Positions 33,390-42,433 of a stretch of DNA of 64,000 bases are shown here, one piece after another (position 1 is the first letter of the stretch; each line of letters starts with the position of its first letter). This DNA is from Akkermansia muciniphila (GTDB lineage Bacteria; Verrucomicrobiota; Verrucomicrobiia; Verrucomicrobiales; V1-33). Below the pieces are notes generated by a model that saw only the letters and a list, made by a program, of their open reading frames with translations, did no database searches and was not told where the DNA came from. Location of the stretch: contig CAMAUV010000002.1 in NCBI GenBank assembly GCA_945861415.1, positions 1 through 64,000 of the forward strand, in the 5' to 3' direction. The translations under genes were made by a program, and so were the position numbers.

Positions 33390-35390
33390 GTGGCCGTCAC
33401 CGGAGTGGTCACGTTCGCCCGCATTCACGACCTCGTGCTGCATGACGGGCAGGAGGGAGTGTATGTTTCCCTGAGCAAAATGTCCGCCGTCAAACGGCGG
33501 GAGGCCTTTTCGGAAACCGGCAAACCGCAGGTGGGCGCGAAACTCGAAGTGCAGGGCCACACCGCTCCCGGCGGCTATGCTCCTGTGATTACGGCCCTGC
33601 AAATTACGCGAATGGGCGATGCGCCGTTGCCTCCACCGCAGCCGGTCTCCCTGAGTGCCGTGACCCGCGGGCAGTTTGACTGTCAAAGCGTGGAACTTCG
33701 CGGCGTGGCCCGACGGGTGCACCGGAGCGATCCTGAAGAAGGCGAATTACGAATGGAAATCGCCACTCCCGACGGAAATTTCAGTGCGATGGTGATGTCG
33801 TCGCTCGGCTTCAATCCACAGGAACTCATAGACGCCAGCCTGCTCCTTCGCGGCGTCGCGTTCACTTTCTTTACCACCCGCGGAGAAGCTAATGGGGTGC
33901 TGCTCCGGGTGATCGATGCCCGTAACATTGAGATCACCCGTCCCGCCGCGCCGGACCCGTTCAACGTGCCGGAAGTGGATCCCCTCGCCCTGCGTCCCTT
34001 CCGAAAGACCGGGCCCGTGCTGCACCGCCAGAAGTTGACGGGAACGGTGACCATGGTGCGTCCCGGTGACTTTTTCTATGTGCAAATGGCTGACCGTGCC
34101 GTGCGGGTAAACACGCGGAGCACCGAACCGCTCACGGCCGGAGATATAGTCGACGTGAGTGGATTTGTCGATTACTCCCGGGACTTTGGAGCCATGACGG
34201 AGGCACTCTACCGTTCTGCCGGCCAGCAAACGCCCGTCCTTCCCGCCGCGGTGACCCGGCAACTCGTCCTGGGCACCACGCACCGGGGCATCGATATTCT
34301 GCGAGTCGAAGACTACGATGGCCGGTTGGTGACTATCCGCGGGAAGTTTGTGGATATCGAAACGAACACTGGTGCCGACAGCCGCGTCTTTCTGGACTGC
34401 GATGGCGGCATCGTCGTGGCGTCACTGCCGGAGCGGGATGCAGCCCGTGCGGCCGAACAACTCCTCCGCTCAAATGAAGTTGAACTCACTGGCATCTGTA
34501 GTGTCGAACTCAGCACCAATTGGCCCGCCCTTACTCTGCCGCGGCCCAAAGGCTTCACCCTGCTGCTTCAGGACCGCAGTTTCATCCGCGTGCTGGAGCA
34601 GAAGTCATGGTGGACACCGGTGCGCCTCTGGACCGCGCTGGGCATCGCACTGGTCGCACTCGGCATCACCCTTGCCCTCGTGGCCATCCTGCGCCGACGC
34701 ATCGCCGAACGCAGCGCCCTGCTGGCCGATGAAATGCGGGCCCGCCGCGACGGCGAAGTGGAATTCGCCGCCACCCTGCGGGAACGAGAGCGCCTCTCCG
34801 CAGACCTCCACGATACCCTTGAACAAACCCTCACCGGAGTGGCCCTGCAGATTCACGCCACGAGCAGTGCCACCACTCCGGAACGGGCCGCCCGCAACCT
34901 GGAACTGGCCACGGCCATGCTGAGCCGCAGCCGCGAGGAACTGCGCCGCAGCGTCTGGAATCTCCGCTCCCACGACCTCGAAGGCCGCCTCCTCCGCGAA
35001 GCCCTCGACCATATCTGCCGCAGCATCCTCGACGGCACCGGCATCACCCTCAAGGTCGGCGGCACCGGCACTGAAGAAGCCCTCAGCGACTTCACCGCCG
35101 GCAACCTCCTCCTCATGACCAAGGAGGCACTGTCAAATGCCATCAAACATGCCGCACCCTCCACCATCACTATCGAAGTGAACTATACCCGTGACGACGT
35201 CACCATCAAAGTCACCGACAACGGCTGCGGCTTCGATCCCGCTGCTGCCCCGGGCCCCCACGACGGCCACTTCGGCCTCACCGGCCTCCGCGAACGAGCC
35301 CTCCGTATCGACGCCCAACTCGATATCCACAGCACCCACGGCTCCGGCACCACCGTCATCATCTTCGTCCCCAACTGCATCCCGAGGTGA
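33390..35390 (+). CDS. HisKA_3-type sensor histidine kinase (export leader lost)
   Basis: 666 residues from a GTG at 33390. A large sensor region of repeated OB-like beta modules (VTGVVTFARIHDLVLHDGQEGVYV, LTGTVTMVRPGDFFYVQMADRAVRV, LVTIRGKFVDIE) is followed by one transmembrane helix (LWTALGIALVALGITLALVAIL, ~410-435), a coiled coil, the HisKA_3 phosphoacceptor ERLSADLHDTLEQ, and a HATPase with NAIKHAAPS, DNGCGFDP and GHFGLTGLRERA. In the intact gene the beta modules would be periplasmic, but the signal peptide is separated by a TAG. From the GTG start the topology would be wrong, so function is probably impaired. It is divergent from its LuxR-type regulator. Confidence 0.85.
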   Translation: MAVTGVVTFARIHDLVLHDGQEGVYVSLSKMSAVKRREAFSETGKPQVGAKLEVQGHTAPGGYAPVITALQITRMGDAPLPPPQPVSLSAVTRGQFDCQSVELRGVARRVHRSDPEEGELRMEIATPDGNFSAMVMSSLGFNPQELIDASLLLRGVAFTFFTTRGEANGVLLRVIDARNIEITRPAAPDPFNVPEVDPLALRPFRKTGPVLHRQKLTGTVTMVRPGDFFYVQMADRAVRVNTRSTEPLTAGDIVDVSGFVDYSRDFGAMTEALYRSAGQQTPVLPAAVTRQLVLGTTHRGIDILRVEDYDGRLVTIRGKFVDIETNTGADSRVFLDCDGGIVVASLPERDAARAAEQLLRSNEVELTGICSVELSTNWPALTLPRPKGFTLLLQDRSFIRVLEQKSWWTPVRLWTALGIALVALGITLALVAILRRRIAERSALLADEMRARRDGEVEFAATLRERERLSADLHDTLEQTLTGVALQIHATSSATTPERAARNLELATAMLSRSREELRRSVWNLRSHDLEGRLLREALDHICRSILDGTGITLKVGGTGTEEALSDFTAGNLLLMTKEALSNAIKHAAPSTITIEVNYTRDDVTIKVTDNGCGFDPAAAPGPHDGHFGLTGLRERALRIDAQLDIHSTHGSGTTVIIFVPNCIPR

Positions 35391-35580
35391 GAATCTCCTG
35401 CGAGGCGGCCATCTGGGATCGCATTCCGCAGCGTTGCCAGTCCCGGAAAAGGAAACACGAACAGGCCCGTTTTTTGCTGGCGCAATTAAGCGCCATGGGC
35501 TTCAATACTGCCGTCAGCGCCCCCACAGCACGGATGCACGGCTGGAAATGATCCCGCCGCCATCCGGCCATCCTCCCCGC

Positions 35581-36561
35581 ATGCATACTGAAACTATCGA
35601 ATACGAAACTCCGCACTTCCTCCAAAGCCTCTTCAACGGGGATCTGGCGCTCCTTAAGCTCCTCGAGCAGGAAACCGGAGTGCGAATTACCACGAGGGAA
35701 GGCTGGATACGGCTGCAGGGCGAGGAAAACAACGTCGCCAAAGGGAAGCGCGTTTTTGAACAGCTCGAAAAAACCCGCCGCGGCGGCACCGATATCAACG
35801 AGCACTTCTTCCGCTTTGCTATGGAATCCGCTAAGCCCGCCGCACCGAAGGAGACGAAATCCGCGCCCCCCAATCTGGATGACCTCACCGGAGTGAAGAT
35901 CGTGGGCTCACCACGCAAGCCTCCTGTAATGGCGCGCACGAAAGGTCAGCTCGCTTACCTTCAAGCCATTCGCCAGCATGATGTGACCTTCGGTATTGGC
36001 CCCGCGGGAACCGGCAAGACGTTCCTTGCGGTTGCCAGCGCCATCGCCGCCTACAAAGCGGGAGACATCGCCCGCATAGTGCTCAGCCGTCCGGCGGTGG
36101 AGGCTGGGGAGGCGCTCGGATTTCTCCCCGGGGACCTGAATGAAAAAGTCCTCCCTTATCTCCGCCCTCTTTACGATGCGCTCTACGACATCATCGAACC
36201 TGACGAGATCGAGAAGATGATCGACAAGGGCCAGATCGAAATCGCCCCGCTGGCTTATATGCGCGGGAGCACCCTAGCGCGGAGTTTTATCATACTGGAC
36301 GAAGCTCAGAATACCACGCAGAGCCAGATGCTCATGTTCCTCACCCGGTTGGGCGAAAAATCAAAATGCGTAGTCACCGGCGACCCTTCTCAGATCGACC
36401 TCAAGGACCCGCGCTCTTCCGGGCTAAGGGAAGCCATGCGCATCCTGCCGCGCACCGAAGGCATTTCTTTCTGCCACTTCGACGGCGCAGACGTGGTGCG
36501 CCACAAGGTCGTTCAGCGCATCATCGCTGCCTACGATCAGGCACGTGGATTACAATCCTGA
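35581..36561 (+). CDS. PhoH-family ATPase (PhoH-like)
   Basis: 326 residues from MHTETIEYETPHF; an ATG at 35548 and the much longer track frame are less likely because family members start near IEYE. Residues 1-80 hold a KH-like domain (LLKLLEQETGVRITTREGWIRL). The PhoH ATPase follows: GPAGTGKTFLAV (Walker A), RPAVEAGEALGFLPGDLNEK, ILDEAQNTT (Walker B) and TGDPSQIDL. PhoH-like proteins are cytoplasmic, RNA-linked ATPases often found beside ybeY. Here the neighbour is a pseudogene instead. Confidence 0.94.
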   Translation: MHTETIEYETPHFLQSLFNGDLALLKLLEQETGVRITTREGWIRLQGEENNVAKGKRVFEQLEKTRRGGTDINEHFFRFAMESAKPAAPKETKSAPPNLDDLTGVKIVGSPRKPPVMARTKGQLAYLQAIRQHDVTFGIGPAGTGKTFLAVASAIAAYKAGDIARIVLSRPAVEAGEALGFLPGDLNEKVLPYLRPLYDALYDIIEPDEIEKMIDKGQIEIAPLAYMRGSTLARSFIILDEAQNTTQSQMLMFLTRLGEKSKCVVTGDPSQIDLKDPRSSGLREAMRILPRTEGISFCHFDGADVVRHKVVQRIIAAYDQARGLQS

Positions 36562-36571
36562 CATAGCTTCG

Positions 36572-37228
36572 CTGACGACTCTGGATGCCGTTATGAAGAA
36601 ACTAGCCGCTCTTGGTGGCGAGCAAACGCGCAAAACCTATCTGCGGCATGCAGCCGCCGACCACAGAAATCAAAGGCCGGCAGGATCTCGCCATTGAACT
36701 CTAGGCGACCTGCAATTCCGACACCAAGTATCTCGCCGGCATCATCGCCCGGGGCGATAAGATGACTGAAAAAGAGCTGAATTAGTGGGCTGCCGAAACT
36801 CGCTGGCACATCCGCGCCGTTTGCACGGTCGCATAGACCGCCATAGAGCACCCAAACGCTCTCGCGGTGGCCATTAAATGGATTGATCCCATTGCCATCA
36901 TTAGTTGGTCCACGATGGTAAATGCAGTCTCCGGCATTTCGGACGATCAACTTCCGGCGAAGGAGATCGACAAACCGCTCACGCGGGCGACAAAGGACAT
37001 CGCCAAGGCTCCGGACCGGGCGCGCTATATATGAACAGCTTTGCCTTCTGCGCCGGCACCTGCTGTGCCCCGCTAGCGGAGAAAGCCATCGTGGCAGCAC
37101 GCAAAATGGGAAAGGTGGAAGTGGATATGCGCAAAACGGACTGCAAGATGCCCAACACTGAAGACTACATCCCAAAGAGCCGCCGCGGCCAGCCTGTGCC
37201 ACCGAAGAAGCAAACCGCCCGCTGCTAA
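36572..37228 (+). pseudogene. Ruined AlkD-like DNA alkylation repair gene
   Basis: Three frames together recover the family. Frame A gives TLDAVMKKLAALGGEQTRKTYLRH. Frame B gives ATCNSDTKYLAGIIARGDKMTEKELN and then WAAETRW, interrupted by several TAG codons (the first at 36702-36704) and ending in TGA. Frame C gives LAEKAIVAARKMGKVEVDM and a KKQTARC tail to 37228. HEAT-like AlkD glycosylases remove alkylated purines. With at least two frameshifts and several stops this is an old, non-functional copy. It overlaps the end of the SH3 gene by four bases. The whole 660 bp between phoH and the SH3 gene is this relic. Confidence 0.75.
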
Positions 37229-37569
37229 TCCCCGCTCTCCCGCAGCACGAACTCCGGAAGCCAGCCTTCCTCGCCGTCGCTTTTGCGGCACCATAGCCAG
37301 CCTTTGACCTCGCGCAGCGCGGTGACGGCTTCTCCATTCTTCACTGACAAATCACGAGCGCTGAAGGCCGTTTTCACTTTCGCCCCGGCACCGTCGATTT
37401 CCAAAATGTCCTCCGGCACATAACTCCCGCGCCCGTCTGCCGTACTGACCCAAATCCAGCCTTCCCATGACTTGTCGCGCGGCCCTACACTGACAGTGTC
37501 GCCGGCGCTGATGGACAGCGGGGAACGGTCGAGCACAGTGAAGTTGGTGTTGGCGGTATAGTATTTCAT
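37225..37569 (-). CDS. Tandem SH3-like domain protein
   Basis: 114 residues from MKYYTANTNF; the track start 20 codons upstream gives an unrelated leader. Two SH3-like modules: residues 1-55 (LSISAGDTVSVGPRDKSWEGWIWVSTADGRGSYVPEDILEI) and 56-112 (LSVKNGEAVTALREVKGWLWCRKSDGEEGWLPEFVL). These resemble bacterial variant SH3 domains of stand-alone cytoplasmic proteins. No signal peptide is present. The partner is unknown. Confidence 0.75.
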   Translation of the reverse strand: MKYYTANTNFTVLDRSPLSISAGDTVSVGPRDKSWEGWIWVSTADGRGSYVPEDILEIDGAGAKVKTAFSARDLSVKNGEAVTALREVKGWLWCRKSDGEEGWLPEFVLRESGD

Positions 37570-37698
37570 GACGGGTATTTCATGCATGAGGCGGAAGCGG
37601 CTGCAAGGCTCAAAGGACATCCTGGACACCTAGTCAGGACTTGCCCTTGAAAGAGAGCGCAGCGGCTAGGAGTGAAGCGGTCCGCGTATCCTTTTTCC

Positions 37699-39033
37699 AT
37701 GAGCACCGCCACACCTCCATCCATCGCGCCCCCCAAAGAACAGACTGAGGCGGGTAACTACTTCGTGGCCAACTACCCCCCTTTCTCGTTCTGGACTCAG
37801 GATGGGGTAAAGGATGCCCTCGAGCAGCTCCAGAAACCCGCTCCGGCAGGCAGGCCGATGGGGATCTATTTTCACATCCCTTTCTGCCGGAAGCGTTGCC
37901 ACTTCTGCTACTTCCGAGTCTACACGGACAAGAACGCAGATGACATCAAACAATATCTCGACGCCAGCGTGACCGAGATGGAGCGAGTCGCCACCATGCC
38001 CTATGTGGCCGGGAGAAAACCCCAGTTTGTTTACTTTGGCGGCGGCACTCCCAGTTATCTCAGTGTGCCGCAGCTTCATAGTCTGACTGACCGGATGAAG
38101 GCGCTCTTTCCTTGGGATGAGGTCAAAGAAGTCGCCTTCGAAGCAGAGCCCGGCACGCTCACTGAAAAGAAACTGGATGCCATTCGCTCCCTCGGAGTGA
38201 CCCGCCTGAGTCTGGGTGTAGAAAATTTCGACGACCACATTCTCGAGATTAACGGCCGCGCCCACCGCAGCGGGGAAATTGATCGCGCCTACAACCATGC
38301 GCGCAGCATCGGGTTTCCGCAGATCAACATCGATCTCATCGCCGGCATGGTGGAGGAGACAGAGGACAACTGGAAGCGCTGCATCGAAAAGGCGCTAGCC
38401 CTGCAGCCGGACTGCCTAACCATTTACCAGATGGAAATCCCCTACAACACGACCATTTATAAGGAAATGAAGGCCGCTGGCAAACTTGTAGCCCCCGTGG
38501 CGGACTGGCCCACCAAACGCCGCTGGGTGAGCGAGGCCTTTGCCGCATTTGAAGCCGCCGGCTACACCGTGAGTAGCGCCACCACGGTGGTAAAGAATCC
38601 GAACACGACCAAATTTGTCTATCGCGACAGCCTTTGGAGCGGCGCCGACCTTCTCCCGTTGGGTGTTGCGAGCTTTGGTATTCTTGGGGATGTGCATGTG
38701 CAGAACCATGCAGACATTCTGCCTTATCAAATGCTGGTCGGCGCAGGCAAGATGCCTTACTATCGCGCCTACCACACGACGCATGAGGAGCGCTTTCTGA
38801 GAGAGTTCATCCTCAGGCTCAAACTGGGGCGAGTGCAGGCCAGCTACTATATAGCCCACTATGGCATCGACCCGCGTGAACGCTTTGCCCCGCAACTCGC
38901 ATGGCTAAGCAGCGAAGGCTTTGGCAGCGTGGAGGGTGATGACATTTGCCTGAACCGCGAGGGCCTCATGCAGGTGGACCGCCTGCTCCACGAATTTTTC
39001 CTCCCACAGCATCGAAATGCCCGCTACACTTGA
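37699..39033 (+). CDS. HemN-like radical SAM protein
   Basis: 444 residues from MSTATPPS; the track start is 9 codons earlier. It has the HemN/HemW signature: YFHIPFCRKRCHFCYF (CxxxCxxC plus the aromatic after the third Cys), FGGGTPS, EAEPGTLTEKKL, LSLGVENFDDHIL and INIDLIAGM. The CYF tail and an odd C-terminal domain distinguish it from true coproporphyrinogen dehydrogenase, so the substrate is uncertain. Heme chaperone or anaerobic heme-related activity are options. Its last 17 bases overlap a chorismate-lyase-like gene, implying coupled translation and a joint role. Confidence 0.85.
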   Translation: MSTATPPSIAPPKEQTEAGNYFVANYPPFSFWTQDGVKDALEQLQKPAPAGRPMGIYFHIPFCRKRCHFCYFRVYTDKNADDIKQYLDASVTEMERVATMPYVAGRKPQFVYFGGGTPSYLSVPQLHSLTDRMKALFPWDEVKEVAFEAEPGTLTEKKLDAIRSLGVTRLSLGVENFDDHILEINGRAHRSGEIDRAYNHARSIGFPQINIDLIAGMVEETEDNWKRCIEKALALQPDCLTIYQMEIPYNTTIYKEMKAAGKLVAPVADWPTKRRWVSEAFAAFEAAGYTVSSATTVVKNPNTTKFVYRDSLWSGADLLPLGVASFGILGDVHVQNHADILPYQMLVGAGKMPYYRAYHTTHEERFLREFILRLKLGRVQASYYIAHYGIDPRERFAPQLAWLSSEGFGSVEGDDICLNREGLMQVDRLLHEFFLPQHRNARYT

Positions 39034-39577
39034 TGACCCGAAAGGTAGCCGCGCCCTCGACCTCCTGATGCCGCTACTCTATTTTTACAGTCAGGACGAA
39101 GCCCCGCTGCCGCACATCACTTTCATTGAGGGCGGGGCCATGCCAGAACCCCAGCGCCATCTGCTGGTGCACGCCTCCGACATGACACCGCGGCTTCGCG
39201 AGTTCCACGCCAGCCCCATTACCCTCGATGTCAAGCAGGCCCAACTGGCGCCAGAATACGTGATGCGCGAAGTCGTGCTGCACCGCGCCAGCGACGGCGC
39301 TCCCGTGGAATACGGGGCCATCGGCATTCAACTCGAGCACCTTCCGCCCCATTTGCGGGAGTTGGTCCGCGCTGGACAGCAGCCGCTAGGGGGAATTCTC
39401 GAAAGCGAAAGTGTTCCGCACTGCAGTGCCCCCCGCGCCTATTTTTGTGTCAAAGCCGATGAGCATATTGGCCAATTGCTCGGGGCTCCGCCGGACTCCC
39501 TGCTCTATGGACGCTGCAACGCTCTCACCTACCCTGATGGCACCGTGTTTGCTGATATTGTGGAGATCCTTCCTTGA
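39017..39577 (+). CDS. Chorismate-lyase-like (UbiC/DUF98-type) protein
   Basis: 186 residues. The central part (MTPRLREFHASPITLDVKQ, EYVMREVVLHRASDGAPVEYGAI, AGQQPLGGILESESV) follows the chorismate pyruvate-lyase fold pattern, in which the R-E-V strand and the PLGxxL loop line the pocket. UbiC releases 4-hydroxybenzoate from chorismate, but relatives have other substrates, so only fold-level assignment is made. It overlaps the HemN-like gene by 17 bp. Convergent with the methyltransferase gene, with 7 bp between. Confidence 0.65.
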   Translation: MPATLDDPKGSRALDLLMPLLYFYSQDEAPLPHITFIEGGAMPEPQRHLLVHASDMTPRLREFHASPITLDVKQAQLAPEYVMREVVLHRASDGAPVEYGAIGIQLEHLPPHLRELVRAGQQPLGGILESESVPHCSAPRAYFCVKADEHIGQLLGAPPDSLLYGRCNALTYPDGTVFADIVEILP

Positions 39578-39584
39578 GGGAACG

Positions 39585-40496
39585 CTACCCTCTAGCTTCA
39601 GCCCGCGCCCACAGAACCTTAAGGTATTGGTCCCCAGTAAAATCCGGCGGCATACCGCCCGGCTCACATTGCACCTGGACGCCGGCATCCTCTGCACCGC
39701 GATGAATTTGAGCAGCAAACTGCCGGTCACTTATCACCCTGCAGTTGGTGGAACTGAGCAGCCATCCTCCGGGCTCAAGCACGCGAAGGCACCCTGCCAC
39801 TAGCGCGTAAAAGTCGCGCTCCGCGCGGAAGATATGGCCGTCGTCATTGCGGGAGAATGTGGGAGGATCCAGCACGATGCCGTGCCACCGGCGGCCCTTC
39901 GCCGCGAATTGCCGCAACCAATCCGCCGCATCGCCCTTCGCAAAGTAATGAACAGCGGGGTCCATACCGTTGTGCGCGAAATTACGCTTTCCCCACTCCA
40001 GAAAAGGCCGGCTGAGATCCACACTGGTCGTTACCGCACCGCGCGAGGATGCGATAACGCTGAAGGCGCAGGTATAGCTAAACAAATTCAGTACCCGCTG
40101 GCCCGGCTGCACCATCAACGCCACACGTGCCTTTTGCACCCTTTGATCAATGAAGAGCCCCTGACTGTAACCTGCACGGAAGTCGATCTCGTAGGTCAAA
40201 CCCAGTTCGCGCACTGTGAAAGTGCCCGGCATGGCTTCTTTCGCCATGCAGCGCGGGGCTTCCCTCGCGTGCTGGTCTAGGCGCTTCCACCACAGCGACC
40301 GCCATCCTCCGGCCTGCTGTAGCCATGCCGGCCAAGGCACATCCTGCGTCTGCACCAGCCAGTGTCCGTCGAAGACATCAATGAAAATCCCGGGCATTCC
40401 GTCGCCGGCTCCATCTGCGAGACGATACACATTCGTGTCCGCACCGGGCAATCCGGCGCGGCGGCGTTTGGCAAGCGCGGCGTCAAGGTTATCCAT
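39585..40496 (-). CDS. RlmI-like class I SAM-dependent methyltransferase
   Basis: 303 residues. N-terminal region (NVYRLADGAGDGMPGIFIDVF) and then GYSQGLFIDQRVQKARV, VLNLFSYTCAFSV (SAM-binding loop) and IVLDPPTFSRN, the catalytic DPP motif. This is the layout of RlmI/RlmL-C type 23S rRNA methyltransferases, though the PUA domain is reduced to a short stretch. rRNA methylation in the cytoplasm is the likely role. It overlaps the DUF151 gene by 8 bp, the last gene of a three-gene operon. Confidence 0.85.
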   Translation of the reverse strand: MDNLDAALAKRRRAGLPGADTNVYRLADGAGDGMPGIFIDVFDGHWLVQTQDVPWPAWLQQAGGWRSLWWKRLDQHAREAPRCMAKEAMPGTFTVRELGLTYEIDFRAGYSQGLFIDQRVQKARVALMVQPGQRVLNLFSYTCAFSVIASSRGAVTTSVDLSRPFLEWGKRNFAHNGMDPAVHYFAKGDAADWLRQFAAKGRRWHGIVLDPPTFSRNDDGHIFRAERDFYALVAGCLRVLEPGGWLLSSTNCRVISDRQFAAQIHRGAEDAGVQVQCEPGGMPPDFTGDQYLKVLWARAEARG

Positions 40497-40950
40497 CCCC
40501 GGGTTCGCCGCGCTCCTCCATTTTTTGCAGGAGTTCCGTCATGTCCTCCGCCTCGTCCCACACCTGCCTGACGACATACACGGGAGCATTGGCCGCCACC
40601 GCGAGTGCGAGGCAGTCGCTCGGGCGTGCATCAATCTCGACGATCTTGCGCTCATAGAGTTCATTTTCCGCCACCAGCACTAGGCGGGCAAAATACACAC
40701 CTGCTTTGAACTCGTTGATGATCACACGCTCCACCTTGCCGCCGAACGCCGAGAGAATGCTGCCGATGAGATCATGCGTTTGCGGCCGCTCCTTTGGCTC
40801 GTGCCGCATGGCCATGCTGATGGCGAGGCCCACATGGTGGTCGATGTAAATAACAAAGACTTTTTGGTCATTGCCCAAAAAGACAGCGCAGCCGCCGCTG
40901 GTGGGCAGCACCGCTTTGATCTCCGCCTGGATGACGTTTCTCTGCGGCAT
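40489..40950 (-). CDS. DUF151 bifunctional nuclease-family protein
   Basis: 153 residues. CAVFLGNDQKVFVIYIDHHVGLAISMAM, THDLIGSILSAFGGKVERVIIN and IDARPSDCLALAVAANAPVYV are the conserved blocks of the DUF151/BFN family, some members of which show RNase/DNase activity. An acidic coiled tail (EDMTELLQKMEE) follows. The start is one base after the aldolase stop, and the end overlaps the methyltransferase start, so it is the middle of an operon. Confidence 0.9.
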   Translation of the reverse strand: MPQRNVIQAEIKAVLPTSGGCAVFLGNDQKVFVIYIDHHVGLAISMAMRHEPKERPQTHDLIGSILSAFGGKVERVIINEFKAGVYFARLVLVAENELYERKIVEIDARPSDCLALAVAANAPVYVVRQVWDEAEDMTELLQKMEERGEPGDG

Positions 40951-40951
40951 A

Positions 40952-41782
40952 TCAGGCTAAATGCTGGAGCGCTGCCTCCGGGCTGGCGCCTTCATGGACG
41001 ACGGCCATCAGCGCACGCGTGATCTTCTTTGGCTGAGGATGGTGCACGATGTTCCGCCCGTAGACAATGCCTGCCGCGCCCTGCTGCATGAGCGCCTGCG
41101 TACGCTGGAGGATGACTTCATCACTAACCCGGCCGCCCCCGCGCACTAGCACAGGGATGCCACAGGCCGCCTCCACCACCTTATGGTAAATGCTCACGTC
41201 ATCGGTCGGATCGGCTTTAATAATGTCCGCGCCCAACTCCACCGCTTGACGCACTAGCGGGATGATCACCTTTTCGTCGCCGTTAACAGTATAGCCGCTG
41301 CCCTCCGCTGCCTTGAAAACAAGGGGCTCCACCATCATTGGCATACCCAGGCGGTCGCACTCCACCTTGAGGCGCAGGATGTTTTGCACGCAGTGGTCAT
41401 GCACCACGGAGGCCCACGGAATCTGGAAGAGATTCACACACACGCACGCCGCGTCCAGCCGGCAGGCCTCCTCCGCAGCATTCTCGATCATGCGGCTGAA
41501 AGGAGTCTCCGTCGGCGTTTTGCCGTAGATATTGGCCACGTCCGTGCGCAATACGAGACTGGGCTTTTGCCGGCCCGAAATGCTCTGCAAATGCCGAGCC
41601 TGTCCCGCTGTGAGCTGGATGGCATCCGGCGCGGCGTCCACTACAGTGCGCACCGCCTTTCCCAGATCCTCGATGCCCGGAAGGAAGCTATGCTCATTGA
41701 AAAACCCGTGGTCGATGGCCACATCGAAACACTTGCCATCGGCGCCAAAAAGTCTGTGAAAACGGAATTTACTGCTCGTCAT
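40952..41782 (-). CDS. Archaeal-type class I aldolase (DeoC/LacD/FbaB superfamily)
   Basis: 276 residues. A Schiff-base TIM-barrel aldolase: FDVAIDHGFFNEHSF, SLVLRTD, CVCVNLFQIPW, MMVEPLVFKAAEGSGYTVN, ADIIKADPTDD (candidate Lys in IIKAD) and VLVRGGGRVSDEVIL, GAAGIVYGRNIVHH (phosphate site). The family includes archaeal-type fructose-1,6-bisphosphate aldolase, LsrF-like thiolases and ADTH synthases; the exact substrate is not readable. First gene of the operon with DUF151 and the methyltransferase. Confidence 0.87.
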   Translation of the reverse strand: MTSSKFRFHRLFGADGKCFDVAIDHGFFNEHSFLPGIEDLGKAVRTVVDAAPDAIQLTAGQARHLQSISGRQKPSLVLRTDVANIYGKTPTETPFSRMIENAAEEACRLDAACVCVNLFQIPWASVVHDHCVQNILRLKVECDRLGMPMMVEPLVFKAAEGSGYTVNGDEKVIIPLVRQAVELGADIIKADPTDDVSIYHKVVEAACGIPVLVRGGGRVSDEVILQRTQALMQQGAAGIVYGRNIVHHPQPKKITRALMAVVHEGASPEAALQHLA

Positions 41783-41869
41783 ATCCCGCGTTCATAGCAC
41801 CCCTTTACCCGGGGGCAAATCCGAACAAGACAATCCTTGCCGGCGCTCCCGGGGTCCTGCATTCGTGGT

Positions 41870-42283
41870 CTAAGAGGTGACCGTGACTTTTAGCCGGAGA
41901 AACAGTGGCTGACTTGTGGTCGGAACGCTATCGGTAACATTGCCGTCAGCGGATTCCACGATCTGAGCCGCCGGAACATCTGCCCATCCCGTCGGCCCGG
42001 ATGACCACTGACAGACTGTGGCCGCGTAGGCATTGTGGCAGAAGCTCGGCCTCCAGTTCAGTGTGAACTGGCCGCTACTTTGTCCCGCGGCACCTGCTAC
42101 CGCCGGACCGGCCACGGGATCGTTCCCGGGGAGAGCAAACTCCGCAAAGTTCTTTAGTCCGTCGCCGTCGGGATCCGCGTCCGCTGCTTTCTGCCGGGCA
42201 TCTAGGCCAGCGATGTTCATGAATTCTGTAAAGTCTGTAATAAGGGGCATGCCGAGCTTCGTCATTCCCGGCGCAGCTTTCAC
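41870..42283 (-). pseudogene. C-terminal fragment of an exported multidomain protein
   Basis: The 137-residue frame carries ITDFTEFMNIAGLDARQKAADADPDGDGLKNFAEFALPG, the calcium-loop hinge seen before the last beta domain of large exported proteins of this phylum (compare PDADPDSDGMTNLIEFALG in the CotH protein), and then a terminal beta domain ending LFLRLKVTVTS. There is no upstream signal peptide or other domain. The first residues overlap a dispersed repeat (42255-42330), so the gene seems to have been truncated there. Confidence 0.6.
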
Positions 42284-42330
42284 TTTTCAGACACGACTTT
42301 TGGTTCTGGTCGTGCCGGGGTAGGATTCCC
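42255..42330 (+). repeat. Dispersed ~75-bp repeat, copy 1
   Basis: The stretch beginning cttcgtcattcccggcgcag and containing cttttggttctgg matches, at roughly three bases in four by eye, the reverse complement of 47641-47712. It sits between a truncated gene and a decayed one, in the only stretch of the window with several adjacent gene fragments. Confidence 0.6.
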
Positions 42331-42433
42331 ATAAACTAGGGGCACCTAGCGGGGGAAAAACGGCAAGGATTTGAACTCGACGCGGTGAATGCAATGCATA
42401 GAGAGAAAGTTGCTTGTGTTAGTCTGACCCCAA

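Noticed and set aside
42355-42430. tRNA-like stretch ggatttgaact at 42366
   Set aside because: It resembles the T-arm complement of a tRNA, but no acceptor, D-arm or anticodon stem can be drawn around it.
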